Shown here piece after piece: positions 37,081-45,552 of a stretch of 64,000 nucleotides of DNA. The notes under the pieces were generated by a model, which was not told where the DNA came from, made no database searches, and was given only the letters and a program-made list of their open reading frames with translations. Source of the DNA: Sediminitomix flava (GTDB taxonomy: Bacteria; Bacteroidota; Bacteroidia; Cytophagales; Flammeovirgaceae); NCBI RefSeq assembly GCF_003149185.1, contig NZ_QGDO01000011.1, positions 98,294-162,293 on the forward strand, given 5' to 3'. The translations under genes were made by a program, and so were the position numbers. Numbering within the stretch: position 1 is the stretch's first letter; each line of letters starts with the position of its first letter.

Positions 37081-37953
37081 ATGAAAAGGATTCGATTAGG
37101 TAAAAAAAACTTCCTAAGAAAGCGTCAGAATAAAGAACGCAAAAATGATCCTACACCTTCAACTCAAACTGCTACTCTAAACGACAAACCTCAAACAAAA
37201 AAGCTAGATTCGAATAATCAATATCCTATGAAAAAAACCATAAATTTCATTACCCAATCCAAAGGCGGTGTGGGTAAATCTACTTTTACCTATATGATTG
37301 CCAACAAAGTCATGAAAGAGAATGCAACAAATGCAGTATTCTTTGACATGGATCCTGAGTCGCAATCAACACTTCAACTTTGTGATTTTACAAACCCTTC
37401 AAAGGTTGATTTGCTGAAAAGCAACGAAAGTGATATTGACCGTACAAAGTTTGATGACTTCCTTTATGACTTTGCAGAGCAAACAACTTACAATGAGTGC
37501 TTTTGCGATATGGGAGCTGAAACTTCAAAGCATTTCGTTCGCTACTTACAAGGAGATGGCGTACTTGAAGTGATTGAAGATATCAAAAGCATGAATATTC
37601 AGGTCAATGTATATTGTGTATTAGGTGGAAATGGCGATTTCTTCCCTTCTATTCAATATTGTGAGGAGCTTTTTGGAGCATCTAAAGAGGTCTTTTCTCC
37701 TTGTATCGTGATGAATCGTTACTATCAATACAAAGTTGATGCTATTGATAAAATCAATGAAGTAGCTAATCAATTTGATGCTGAGGTAAGAGAATTCCGT
37801 GTTCTTCATGAAGAAGGAACAGAAGCAATGTCACAGATTCTTCAGATTATGGGCGAAGGAAAACCTGCTTACACTGAAGCTAAACGTGGTGCTAAAATTA
37901 GATTCAATTCGGTATTAGATGATTTCATCTTCAGATTACCATCATTGAACTAA
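37081..37953 (+). CDS. Orphan ParA/MinD-family ATPase
   Basis: A product of ~290 residues arises from the ATG at 37081. An alternative in-frame ATG at 37228 begins MKKTINFITQSKGGVGKST directly before the ATPase domain and may be the true start. The deviant Walker A KGGVGKST marks the ParA class; FFDMDPESQSTL is the A' region and ECFCDMGAE the Walker B-like strand. The extra N-terminus, if translated, is strongly basic (KRIRLGKKNFLRKRQNKERK). No parB, replication or conjugation gene is adjacent. It may position some other cargo, or be a relic of a mobile element (ParA-like TraA occurs in Bacteroidota conjugative elements). Confidence 0.8.
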   Translation: MKRIRLGKKNFLRKRQNKERKNDPTPSTQTATLNDKPQTKKLDSNNQYPMKKTINFITQSKGGVGKSTFTYMIANKVMKENATNAVFFDMDPESQSTLQLCDFTNPSKVDLLKSNESDIDRTKFDDFLYDFAEQTTYNECFCDMGAETSKHFVRYLQGDGVLEVIEDIKSMNIQVNVYCVLGGNGDFFPSIQYCEELFGASKEVFSPCIVMNRYYQYKVDAIDKINEVANQFDAEVREFRVLHEEGTEAMSQILQIMGEGKPAYTEAKRGAKIRFNSVLDDFIFRLPSLN

Positions 37954-37975
37954 TCGATATATAAACTTAATTGAT

Positions 37976-38014
37976 AAGGATGTTTTTGTAGTGATACAAT
38001 TACATCCTTTTTTT
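37976..38014 (+). terminator. Intrinsic terminator after the ParA-like gene
   Basis: AAGGATGT pairs with ACATCCTT, with an inner TGTA/TACA stem, followed by a T-run. Confidence 0.85.
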
Positions 38015-38038
38015 AGCTAAAAATACCACACTCAAAAT

Positions 38039-38986
38039 ATGCTAACTGCCTTACTTTTTATTAGGTACAAACAAATACTCAGAAGCTTACAAGGTCTAGG
38101 TTTTCTTAGAAGTCTTGTACTACTCTTTTTAATCTCTGGAGGGCTTGCCTACATTTTTCAGTTTTCTTCCACAACACAAAATGCTTTCATCATTCTAGTT
38201 TTACAATGCTTTGGTATTGGGAACTTACATTTTCAAAGAAATGACCGACAATTCCTGAAACTTCATACAGAAAGTATTGCCTTCCTTTTTTTATCAGAAT
38301 ACCTCATTCTCTCCTTACCTTTTATCTGCTGTAGCATCATTCACCAACATTGGATTGCTCTAACCATTACACTCCTTTACCCTGTAGCTTTAAGTCAACT
38401 TGATTTTAGGCTTAAAAGAAAAACGACTAACAACGTATTTTCTAAATGGATTCCATCGGAAAGTTTTGAGTGGAAAGCATGGGCAAAATCGAATGCAAAT
38501 TATAGTATGATCATTTGGGGAATAGCACTCGTATGTTCCTTCTTTATTGGAGCTGTTCCTATCGCTCTCTTTTTCTTTGGCTTTCTCACGATCAACTACT
38601 ACGAGAAAAATGAACCGCTATCTTTTATACTGGTTTATGAGAAATCAGCAAAGGCATTTTTAGCTCAAAAGATTAGAATTCAGCTTTCTATTTTTTCTAT
38701 CATTTGTCTTCCACTTGTAGCCGTATTTCACCTTTTTCACCCTGAACATTGGTATATCCCTGTCGTAGAACTTGGACTAATGGTACTTATTCATTGTTAC
38801 TTGATTTTACTCAAATATGCATTTTACAGACCTCAAGAACGAATCCCTGCCGTAAGTACTTTCGGTGTTATGGGTTTCATTAGTATTCTTTTTCCACTAA
38901 TGTTACCAATCGTACTTCTCATGTCAATTCGTTTTTACTTTAAAGCTATTCGTAACTTAAATACCTACCTCCATGATTTCAGTTAA
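38039..38986 (+). CDS. ABC exporter membrane subunit
   Basis: This 315-residue protein has about six to eight hydrophobic segments spread over its whole length. It has short basic loops (SQLDFRLKRKTTNN, FKAIRNLN) and no signal peptide. Its last 14 bp overlap the ABC ATPase gene, so the two are translationally coupled and form one transporter. The permease family was not identified with certainty; it looks like an ABC-2-type exporter subunit. Substrate unknown. Confidence 0.7.
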   Translation: MLTALLFIRYKQILRSLQGLGFLRSLVLLFLISGGLAYIFQFSSTTQNAFIILVLQCFGIGNLHFQRNDRQFLKLHTESIAFLFLSEYLILSLPFICCSIIHQHWIALTITLLYPVALSQLDFRLKRKTTNNVFSKWIPSESFEWKAWAKSNANYSMIIWGIALVCSFFIGAVPIALFFFGFLTINYYEKNEPLSFILVYEKSAKAFLAQKIRIQLSIFSIICLPLVAVFHLFHPEHWYIPVVELGLMVLIHCYLILLKYAFYRPQERIPAVSTFGVMGFISILFPLMLPIVLLMSIRFYFKAIRNLNTYLHDFS

Positions 38987-39659
38987 AGACCTTTGTTTCG
39001 CTTACTCATCGGACAAACTTATTCTTGATCACCTCAATTTAGAGTTAAAAGAAAATCAGATTCATGGAATTGTAGGTTTGAACGGAGCAGGAAAAACTAC
39101 TTTTCTTCATACTCTATTTGGCTTAAATAAACCTTTGGAAGGAAAGCTACTTTTCAATGGTGAACCACTCACTAAAAAACAGATTGCATACCTTGTTACC
39201 GAAAACTATTTCTATGCCAATATTACTGCTCGAGAGTATCTTGAATTGGTAAAAAATACCGATTTCAATATCGAAGAATGGAATGCTCTTTTCGGCTTAC
39301 CTCTTGATGATTTGATTGAGAATTATTCTACAGGTATGAAAAAGAAAATCGCTTTTCTTGCTATGCTAAAACAAGATAAAGCGATTATGATTCTTGATGA
39401 GCCTTTCAATGGTTTAGACTTGGAGAGCAGTAGAATTATCCGCTCACTTCTTCTAAAACTCAAAGAGAAAGGAAAAACTATTCTTCTTACTTCTCATGTG
39501 CTAGAAACGCTTACCAATGTTTGTGATAAACTCCATCATTTGGAAAATGGGCAAATCAATTACTCATGTGAAAAAGAAGATTTTGATGTTTTCGAGCAGA
39601 AGATTTATCAGACAATTGAAAAGCGTAATCAGCAGAAAATTGAAGAATTATTAGACTAA
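38973..39659 (+). CDS. ABC transporter ATP-binding protein
   Basis: This 228-residue single ABC ATPase has Walker A GLNGAGKTT (~residue 35), signature YSTGMKKKIAFL (in place of the usual LSGGQ), Walker B IMILDEPFNGLD and the H-loop LLTSHVLETL. The Q-loop reads YLVTENYF, so Glu replaces the usual Gln, as in several ABC-2-type exporters. It overlaps the permease gene by 14 bp. It converges with the DUF3050 gene and overlaps its end by 4 bp, with no terminator between them. Confidence 0.9.
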   Translation: MISVKDLCFAYSSDKLILDHLNLELKENQIHGIVGLNGAGKTTFLHTLFGLNKPLEGKLLFNGEPLTKKQIAYLVTENYFYANITAREYLELVKNTDFNIEEWNALFGLPLDDLIENYSTGMKKKIAFLAMLKQDKAIMILDEPFNGLDLESSRIIRSLLLKLKEKGKTILLTSHVLETLTNVCDKLHHLENGQINYSCEKEDFDVFEQKIYQTIEKRNQQKIEELLD

Positions 39660-40444
39660 ACCAACTCCAAAATTTCCTCTTGGATACCATCCCAAAGTTT
39701 GATTCGGAGTGCTAAAGCTTTTTGACTCGCGATCAATGCCTCTTCCCATTTCACAGGGTCATCACCACAGAATAATTTAATCATTCGCAACGCTAAAGGA
39801 CCATGTTCGTCACCGTCAAGTTCAATGTGTCTTTCTAAGTAATAGACAAATTTGTCTAGCTTATTTTCTGAGTTCAAGTCTCGAACAATTTGGGTAAACA
39901 TATCCGGAATTAAGTCTTCTCTACCAAAAGTAAAAACAGCCGCAATTACATGTGCGTTGCCTTCTGCGATCGTTTCAAAAGTAAAGTTGACAAACTCTTT
40001 GATTGACGAAGGTAGCTCTAGTGCATCTAAAGCATACGCTACACTTTCCCCACTTCTGATCTTTTCAATGAATGAAGTGATTTCAGATGTATCTGCTCCA
40101 GCTTCTTGCATAGCATCCAAATAGATCTCGTAATGACTTGCAGACTGACCGTCAAAACCTAAATCACTTTCTTCATCTCTTACAATATCATTGATGAGTC
40201 TACGCATTTCTGGCTCGCCCTGTGGTATCCAAGGAATAGTCGTACAACTCAATTTTTGTTGTAAAGCTTTAAGCAATGACATGAAATCCCAAACCGCATA
40301 AATGTGATGCTTCATAAAGACTTGAAGCGCTTCTAGAGTATTGATATTTGGGTAAAGTTCATGTTGTAAAAGTGCTTCACGATAACTTTCTAATTCTTGC
40401 TTCAACGATTGGCTATCGAGTAATTTGTTTGTCTCTAGTTCCAA
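39656..40444 (-). CDS. DUF3050 (heme-oxygenase-like fold) protein
   Basis: This 262-residue, entirely helical soluble protein matches DUF3050: ALQVFMKHHIYAVWDFMSLL near residue 45, TTIPWIPQGEPEMRRLINDI, SHYEIYLDAMQEAG, and the C-terminal YYLERHIELDGDEHGPLALR. The His/Glu/Asp ligands arranged on these helices suggest the diiron heme-oxygenase-like superfamily, whose members include oxidative enzymes. The substrate is unknown. It is convergent with the ABC ATPase gene, overlapping by 4 bp. Confidence 0.85.
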   Translation of the reverse strand: MELETNKLLDSQSLKQELESYREALLQHELYPNINTLEALQVFMKHHIYAVWDFMSLLKALQQKLSCTTIPWIPQGEPEMRRLINDIVRDEESDLGFDGQSASHYEIYLDAMQEAGADTSEITSFIEKIRSGESVAYALDALELPSSIKEFVNFTFETIAEGNAHVIAAVFTFGREDLIPDMFTQIVRDLNSENKLDKFVYYLERHIELDGDEHGPLALRMIKLFCGDDPVKWEEALIASQKALALRIKLWDGIQEEILELV

Positions 40445-40620
40445 AATGTAAGTGGTTATGTTGATGAGATTATTCTAAGTATTCTCATAGTAAATCGTAC
40501 AATTACGACTTTTGTTTTCGTGATTCAGTGCTTCTTTCTGAAAAACACAAGCTTTGTAGTTTGAATACTATACTTTATCTTTTGACCATAAATTATGATT
40601 CAGACTTTTCAAATCGTCTT

Positions 40621-41322
40621 ATGCCTACTTCATATACCCTACAAGAACCTTCCAAAAAGAAGAAATCTGTTGGTTTAAAAATTCTAAGTTTCGTATTGAA
40701 ACCTATTCTGCTTTTAGGTTTTCCTTTTTGGCTTATGATCAGAGGTTGTATCTTCTTGTATCAATACTTTGAAATGTACACCTGGCTTGCCTTTATTTTG
40801 GGCTTAGCAATTACTCTTTTTGTGCTGCTGATCTATGTAACTTTTATCTATCGAAAATTACTAGGAAAGCAGTTTATCACTCCTCTTGAATTTCGTTGGA
40901 ATTTTTATTTCACAACTGTTTTATTGATTGGTTACTGTGTTTTTGCAATGCTTTCTTTTTCTGCCAAAAACTCAAAACATCCCGAGATACAAGCGGAATA
41001 CACTTCACTTCATCCTTTTTTAAGATTAGGAGTTCGAACACTAATGCTTATGGATAAAGATTTATTGATTACAGATGCTAAAAGAATTCCAAAGGATTAC
41101 AAAAAGATGGGATTAGCAACCAAACAACTATCTCTGCATTATGTACAGGCTTCGGGGTATTCACACGCGATGGATATCAGAGTCAATGATCGAAGTGAAA
41201 TTCGGAATTTTTTAGTCACTATTTATTTTAGGATGTTTGGCTTCAATGTGATTAGACATGTCGGTACAGCCGATCACCTTCATGTTTCACTTTCTCCAAT
41301 TGAATACCCGAATAGAAAGTAA
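40621..41322 (+). CDS. Membrane-anchored M15/DUF5715-like putative metallopeptidase
   Basis: The ATG at 40621 is chosen over an in-frame GTG 93 bp upstream; the product is 233 residues. Three hydrophobic segments (residues ~22-115) anchor it in the cytoplasmic membrane. The C-terminal domain carries YSHAMDIRV and, further on, GTADHLHVSL. His-x3-Asp plus HxH are the metal ligands of M15/LAS-type peptidoglycan peptidases. It could trim peptidoglycan or lipid-linked precursors on the periplasmic side. The family assignment is by motif only. Single-gene unit upstream of a dispersed repeat. Confidence 0.6.
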   Translation: MPTSYTLQEPSKKKKSVGLKILSFVLKPILLLGFPFWLMIRGCIFLYQYFEMYTWLAFILGLAITLFVLLIYVTFIYRKLLGKQFITPLEFRWNFYFTTVLLIGYCVFAMLSFSAKNSKHPEIQAEYTSLHPFLRLGVRTLMLMDKDLLITDAKRIPKDYKKMGLATKQLSLHYVQASGYSHAMDIRVNDRSEIRNFLVTIYFRMFGFNVIRHVGTADHLHVSLSPIEYPNRK

Positions 41323-41384
41323 ATTCTAGTACAGTTTTCAGAATCACACTTTTCTAAGTAGTGAGACAAATCAAAACGGATATT

Positions 41385-41500
41385 CTATTCGAAGAGTTAA
41401 CGAAGTGATCTTCGAATTAAGAAATGGGAATTAGAGTCTTTAGACTCTTGCTTTCATAGATAAATCCTTAGACCACTTCGTTTATTCTAGAGTTCGTAAT
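41385..41500 (-). repeat. Dispersed intergenic repeat, family 2, copy 2
   Basis: This is the reverse-complement counterpart of 702-862. It shares the long core (TTCCCATTTCTTAATTCGAAG on the minus strand), the CGAAG/CTTCG mini-hairpin and CTAAGGATTTA. It has only one AGAGTC-TTTA-GACTCT hairpin (41433-41448), where copy 1 has a doubled arm. It lies between convergent genes, like copy 1. Confidence 0.75.
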
Positions 41501-41536
41501 AGCCTATTATTCTCCTTCAAATACTATAGAAATAAA

Positions 41537-41568
41537 CAAAAAAGGTCGCCTCATTGCTGAGACGACCT
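41537..41568 (-). terminator. Terminator of the efflux operon
   Basis: AGGTCG pairs with CGACCT and CTCA with TGAG around TTGC, with one C-A mismatch. The A-run 41537-41543 gives the U-tract on the minus strand. Confidence 0.8.
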
Positions 41569-41602
41569 GTATGTTTGTTCAATTGCAGTCTAATTAAGTG
41601 GA

Positions 41603-44600
41603 TTATGCCTTACCTAAATCAATAGATGGGCTAGCCTTTTTCTTACCTCCCAATCCTTTTACCCAGTTGCTTAGGCGAGTGATCAATAAGAACATTACTG
41701 GAACAACGATCAATGTAAGGAAAGTAGCGAACACCAATCCGTAGATTACCGTCCATGCCATTGGTCCCCACATGTCTGCGTTTTCTCCTCCCATAAAGAT
41801 ATTAGGTTCAAAGGAAGCAAACAAGCCAAAGAAATCAATATTTAGTCCTGTTGCCAAAGGAATCAATCCAAGTACAGTTGTAATTGCTGTCAACAATACT
41901 GGACGAAGACGAGTAAAACCAGCTTGAACGATACAATCGATCAACTGTAATTTTTCAAGCTCTTCTCCTTCTTCCATTCCAAGTTCCTTCTTCTTACGCT
42001 TAATCAAAAGGTCAGTATAATCTATCAATACAATAGCATTGTTTACAACTACCCCTGCCAAAGAGATAATACCAATACCTGTCATGATGATTACAAACGG
42101 ATCTTTGAAGACAAACAAACCTAAGAATACACCAATCAAACTGAAAAGTACAGACATCATAATGATGAATGGCTTCGAGAATGAGTTGAATTGTGATACC
42201 AAGATCAAGAAGATCGCACAAACTGCAATCATCATTGCTCTTGACAAGAACTCCATAGATTTTGCTTGCTCCTCTTGTTCTCCCGTAAATTCGTAAGAAT
42301 AACCCTCAGGTAATTTCTCATTTGACATCAGCTCTTGTACTTCAGATACAACGCTATTTGGGTTGTAACCTTCTGTGATATTTGAGCTTAGTACGACTAC
42401 TCTGTCCAAGTCAATTCGTTTTACCTCACCAACTGTAGAAGAATACTCCAAGTTAGCTACCGAAGAAATTGGCACTTGGTGGAACTGTCCTTGATTGTCT
42501 CTAAAAGTAATACGTTGATCATTCAAAGATGAAATATTGTAACGATACTCATCTTTCATACGAAGCATGATCGGGTGATCGTCATCGCCATCTTTGAACT
42601 GAGAAATTTCTTTACCATAAATTGCCGTACGTAAGTTTGAAGCGATCAAACCTGTTGATACGCCAAAACGACGAGCTTTATTACGGTCTATGTTTACCAA
42701 CATTTCTGGTTTACCAACATTGATATCGATACCCAACTTATCAATTCCTTCAATTCCTGATTGCTCAATTTTAGCCTTCATTTTTTCAGCTTCAGCAATC
42801 AAGACTTCGTAATCTTCACCTTTGATTTCGATATTAATTGGCTTACCTGTTGGTGGTCCATTACGCTCTTTATCAGTTACAACTTTAAGACCTGGGATTT
42901 CTTTCATCAAGTTTGAACAAACCTTTAATACTTCAGCTGTAGAAATACCAAAACGGTCTTCAAACGGAACGAACGTAAGTGTAATTTTACTCTTGTGCGG
43001 TGTTACTTGTCCACCACCCATTGGTTCTTGAGGGTCTCCTGTGTTTTCACCGACATTAGTTACAATAGACTCAATGATTGGTGAGTAAACAGCAAGTTCT
43101 TTATATAATTTAGCCTCAACCTCTTTTGTCATACGGTTTGTTTCCTCTACATCAGTACCAAGTGGTGCATCGATATACATGAAAACATTTCGAGGTTCAT
43201 TTTCAGGGAAAAGTAATGTTTCGGGTTCTGAACTTCCAAACAAACCAACTGCGGCAAACAAGAAGATAAATGTTCCTCCAAAAATTGCATAAGGACGGAA
43301 ACCTTTCAAGGCAAATTTTAATGAGCCTAAGTACAATTCTTCAATTCTTACAAGCAATACATTTTGGAACCAATATGCTCCTGGACGTAACAAATAGATA
43401 TTTGCAATTCCCATCAGAGCAAAGAACATCAACAGATTACCCATTGTGTAAGTTTCCCCAATGAAATAGAATACAAAAGCAAACGCCGCTGTAACCGCTG
43501 CGATAATCAAGTTTCTTTGTTTGTTAGTAACAATTGGGCTATTGCTAATCTTCATGAATGCTTTTGCCATCACTGGGTTAATGATCAAACCTACAAATAG
43601 TGATGAAGCCAATACCACGATCAAAGTGATTGGAAGGTATTTCATAAACTCTCCCATGATACCTCCCCAGAATGCCAATGGTACGAAAGCTGCCAAAGTT
43701 GTTGCTGTAGAAGAGATAATTGCCATAGCAACCTCTCCAGCACCTTCTTTAGATGAAGCTTCTTTGTTATAGCCTTCTTCTCTCAGACGGTAGATGTTCT
43801 CGATAATTACAATAGCATTATCTACCAACATACCAAGTGCTAGAATCAAGGCGAAAAGTACAACCATGTTTACGGTAATTCCCATCATACTCAAAAGCAT
43901 GAAAGCCATAAACATAGATAATGGGATAGCCATACCTACCAACAAAGCGTTACGAAGTCCCATGAAGAACATCAAAACCATAACTACCAAGATCACCCCA
44001 GAAATAATAGAGTTCTCCAAGTTATCAATTTGCTTCTTCATGTCTTCTGCTTGAGATTGTGTCAATACAATATCCAAGTTAGAAGGAAGCTGTCCACTTG
44101 TTTTTGCCTTATCAAGAATAGCGTTTACTTTCTTAGTTGCCTCAATTAGGTTTTCACCACCTCTCTTCAATACATTTAGAGAGATTACAGGATTTGCACC
44201 TTCTGTTGCAAACTTAGAAGTCGCTAGTCTTGCATAACTCTTACGCTCTTCGTAAGTATCATTTACTTCTGCCAAATCTTTCAGATAGATAGTATTCATC
44301 TTTTCTGATTTGACAATGATATTTTTTAATTCTTCTGCAGTACTAAATTCTCCAGTGACACGCAATGAACGGCGGAAACCATCCGTCAAGACATCACCCC
44401 CTGACATCGAGATGTTTTCATTGGCAACCGCCTGTTCGATATCTCCGAAAGACACCTTCATTGCGTCCATTTTGAATAGATCAACATTGATCTGAATTTC
44501 TCTTTCTACTGAACCTGCAATGTCTACACGAGAAACTTCTGAAAGCTCTTCAAACTCGTCTTCTAGGTATTCAGCATATTCTTGAAGTTTGTCTATCTCG

Positions 44601-45079
44601 AAATCACCCGAAAGGTTTACAACCACTACAGGGATTTCGGTAAAGTCCATCTCCATTACGGAAGGATCGGTATCCAAATCGGTAGGAAGTTCCTTCTTCG
44701 ATTTGTCTACGGCATCTTTGGTATCTTGGAGCGCTTTAGAAACTTCAACATCTTCGTTGAACTCAACAATAATTACTGAAACATCTTGAGCCGATGTAGA
44801 TTTAATTTCTTTTACTCCTTTAACTGATTTCAGTTCTTTCTCAATCGGGCGAGTAATCAAGTTCTCAATATCTACAGGAGAGTTACCAGGATAAATAGTG
44901 TTTACATACACCATCGGTAACTGAATCTCTGGAAATTGTTCTTTCGGCATTGAGCTGTATGAGAACATACCGAAAACAACAATAATCGCTGTCAAGATAA
45001 AGACACTCGTACTGTTATTTATAGAGAGGCTACTTAAGCCAAATTCTTTTAATGCTTTTTTGTTCTGGTCTTTTTCCAT
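41603..45079 (-). CDS. RND efflux transporter permease (AcrB/HAE1-like)
   Basis: This 1158-residue inner-membrane pump subunit has the twelve-helix, two-large-loop layout of the HAE1/AcrB family. TM4 carries LGMLVDNAIVIIENIYRLRE with a conserved Asp for proton relay. Other hallmarks are FPEIQLPMVYVNTIYPGNSP in the N-terminal porter domain and VVNNAIVLIDYTDLL in the second half. It uses the proton gradient to expel drugs or toxic compounds through the adaptor and TolC. It is the last gene of the tetR-tolC-adaptor-RND operon, but is separated from the adaptor gene by 473 bp holding a repeat element. Confidence 0.95.
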   Translation of the reverse strand: MEKDQNKKALKEFGLSSLSINNSTSVFILTAIIVVFGMFSYSSMPKEQFPEIQLPMVYVNTIYPGNSPVDIENLITRPIEKELKSVKGVKEIKSTSAQDVSVIIVEFNEDVEVSKALQDTKDAVDKSKKELPTDLDTDPSVMEMDFTEIPVVVVNLSGDFEIDKLQEYAEYLEDEFEELSEVSRVDIAGSVEREIQINVDLFKMDAMKVSFGDIEQAVANENISMSGGDVLTDGFRRSLRVTGEFSTAEELKNIIVKSEKMNTIYLKDLAEVNDTYEERKSYARLATSKFATEGANPVISLNVLKRGGENLIEATKKVNAILDKAKTSGQLPSNLDIVLTQSQAEDMKKQIDNLENSIISGVILVVMVLMFFMGLRNALLVGMAIPLSMFMAFMLLSMMGITVNMVVLFALILALGMLVDNAIVIIENIYRLREEGYNKEASSKEGAGEVAMAIISSTATTLAAFVPLAFWGGIMGEFMKYLPITLIVVLASSLFVGLIINPVMAKAFMKISNSPIVTNKQRNLIIAAVTAAFAFVFYFIGETYTMGNLLMFFALMGIANIYLLRPGAYWFQNVLLVRIEELYLGSLKFALKGFRPYAIFGGTFIFLFAAVGLFGSSEPETLLFPENEPRNVFMYIDAPLGTDVEETNRMTKEVEAKLYKELAVYSPIIESIVTNVGENTGDPQEPMGGGQVTPHKSKITLTFVPFEDRFGISTAEVLKVCSNLMKEIPGLKVVTDKERNGPPTGKPINIEIKGEDYEVLIAEAEKMKAKIEQSGIEGIDKLGIDINVGKPEMLVNIDRNKARRFGVSTGLIASNLRTAIYGKEISQFKDGDDDHPIMLRMKDEYRYNISSLNDQRITFRDNQGQFHQVPISSVANLEYSSTVGEVKRIDLDRVVVLSSNITEGYNPNSVVSEVQELMSNEKLPEGYSYEFTGEQEEQAKSMEFLSRAMMIAVCAIFLILVSQFNSFSKPFIIMMSVLFSLIGVFLGLFVFKDPFVIIMTGIGIISLAGVVVNNAIVLIDYTDLLIKRKKKELGMEEGEELEKLQLIDCIVQAGFTRLRPVLLTAITTVLGLIPLATGLNIDFFGLFASFEPNIFMGGENADMWGPMAWTVIYGLVFATFLTLIVVPVMFLLITRLSNWVKGLGGKKKASPSIDLGKA

Positions 45080-45552
45080 AACCTTTTTTTCAATAGCAAA
45101 ATGATAATGTAAAAGAGAATAAGTAAACAGACATTGGAAAAAGGGAATACCCTTTCATTTTAATTTGTCATGCACTGTGGAGACTTTTGCTTTTACTCAC
45201 TCTACAGTGTTCATTTCTTTGCTTGATCAAAGAAACGAACCAAAGAAAATCAAGCCTCATAAAAAACGGACAACGCACATCCGCTGCTTCTCCGCTTTTG
45301 AGGCAATCCTCCCACTACTCAAAAGAGTAACTTGTCCCATCGTGTGGAGCTCGGGGGGCTTGTGGGTAGTAGATCGAATGGGACTTGACTTTTTTTGCTT
45401 CGTTTTTTGTGTCAAGACAAAAAATGAAGACTATAATTCCTCAAAAGAAATACTTTACCCTCTGCGATTATTTGGTTCTAATGAAAAGCGACATTCATTA
45501 AAACATATATGCTATATTACTTTTATCGAAAATAAATTGTAAGGAGCTAAGC
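45080..45552. other. Long gap inside the efflux operon, occupied by the repeat element
   Basis: The 473 bp between the adaptor and RND genes is unusually long for a tripartite efflux operon and is mostly the palindromic element. An open frame of 125 codons across it has no similarity to known proteins and follows the repeat, so it was not called as a gene. Confidence 0.7.
45119..45435 (+). repeat. Palindromic dispersed element, family 1, copy A
   Basis: The core 45210-45435 matches the reverse complement of 60757-60985 over its whole length. Blocks such as CTTCTCCGCTTTTG, TTGTCCCATCGTG and GAATGGGACTTGA are nearly identical. Its ends form an imperfect inverted repeat of ~50 bp: TTCATTTCTTTGCTTGA at the left and its counterpart read in reverse from TCAAGACAAAAAATGAAG at the right. 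Homology with copy B also includes the outer block ATAAGTAAACAG at 45119. It has no credible gene and resembles a miniature, non-autonomous element. Confidence 0.75.

Noticed and set aside
45165..45542. 125-codon open frame on the plus strand within the repeat element
   Set aside because: It follows the palindromic repeat, is antisense to the efflux operon, has no recognisable domain or credible start context, and the other element copy does not keep it as a clear gene.
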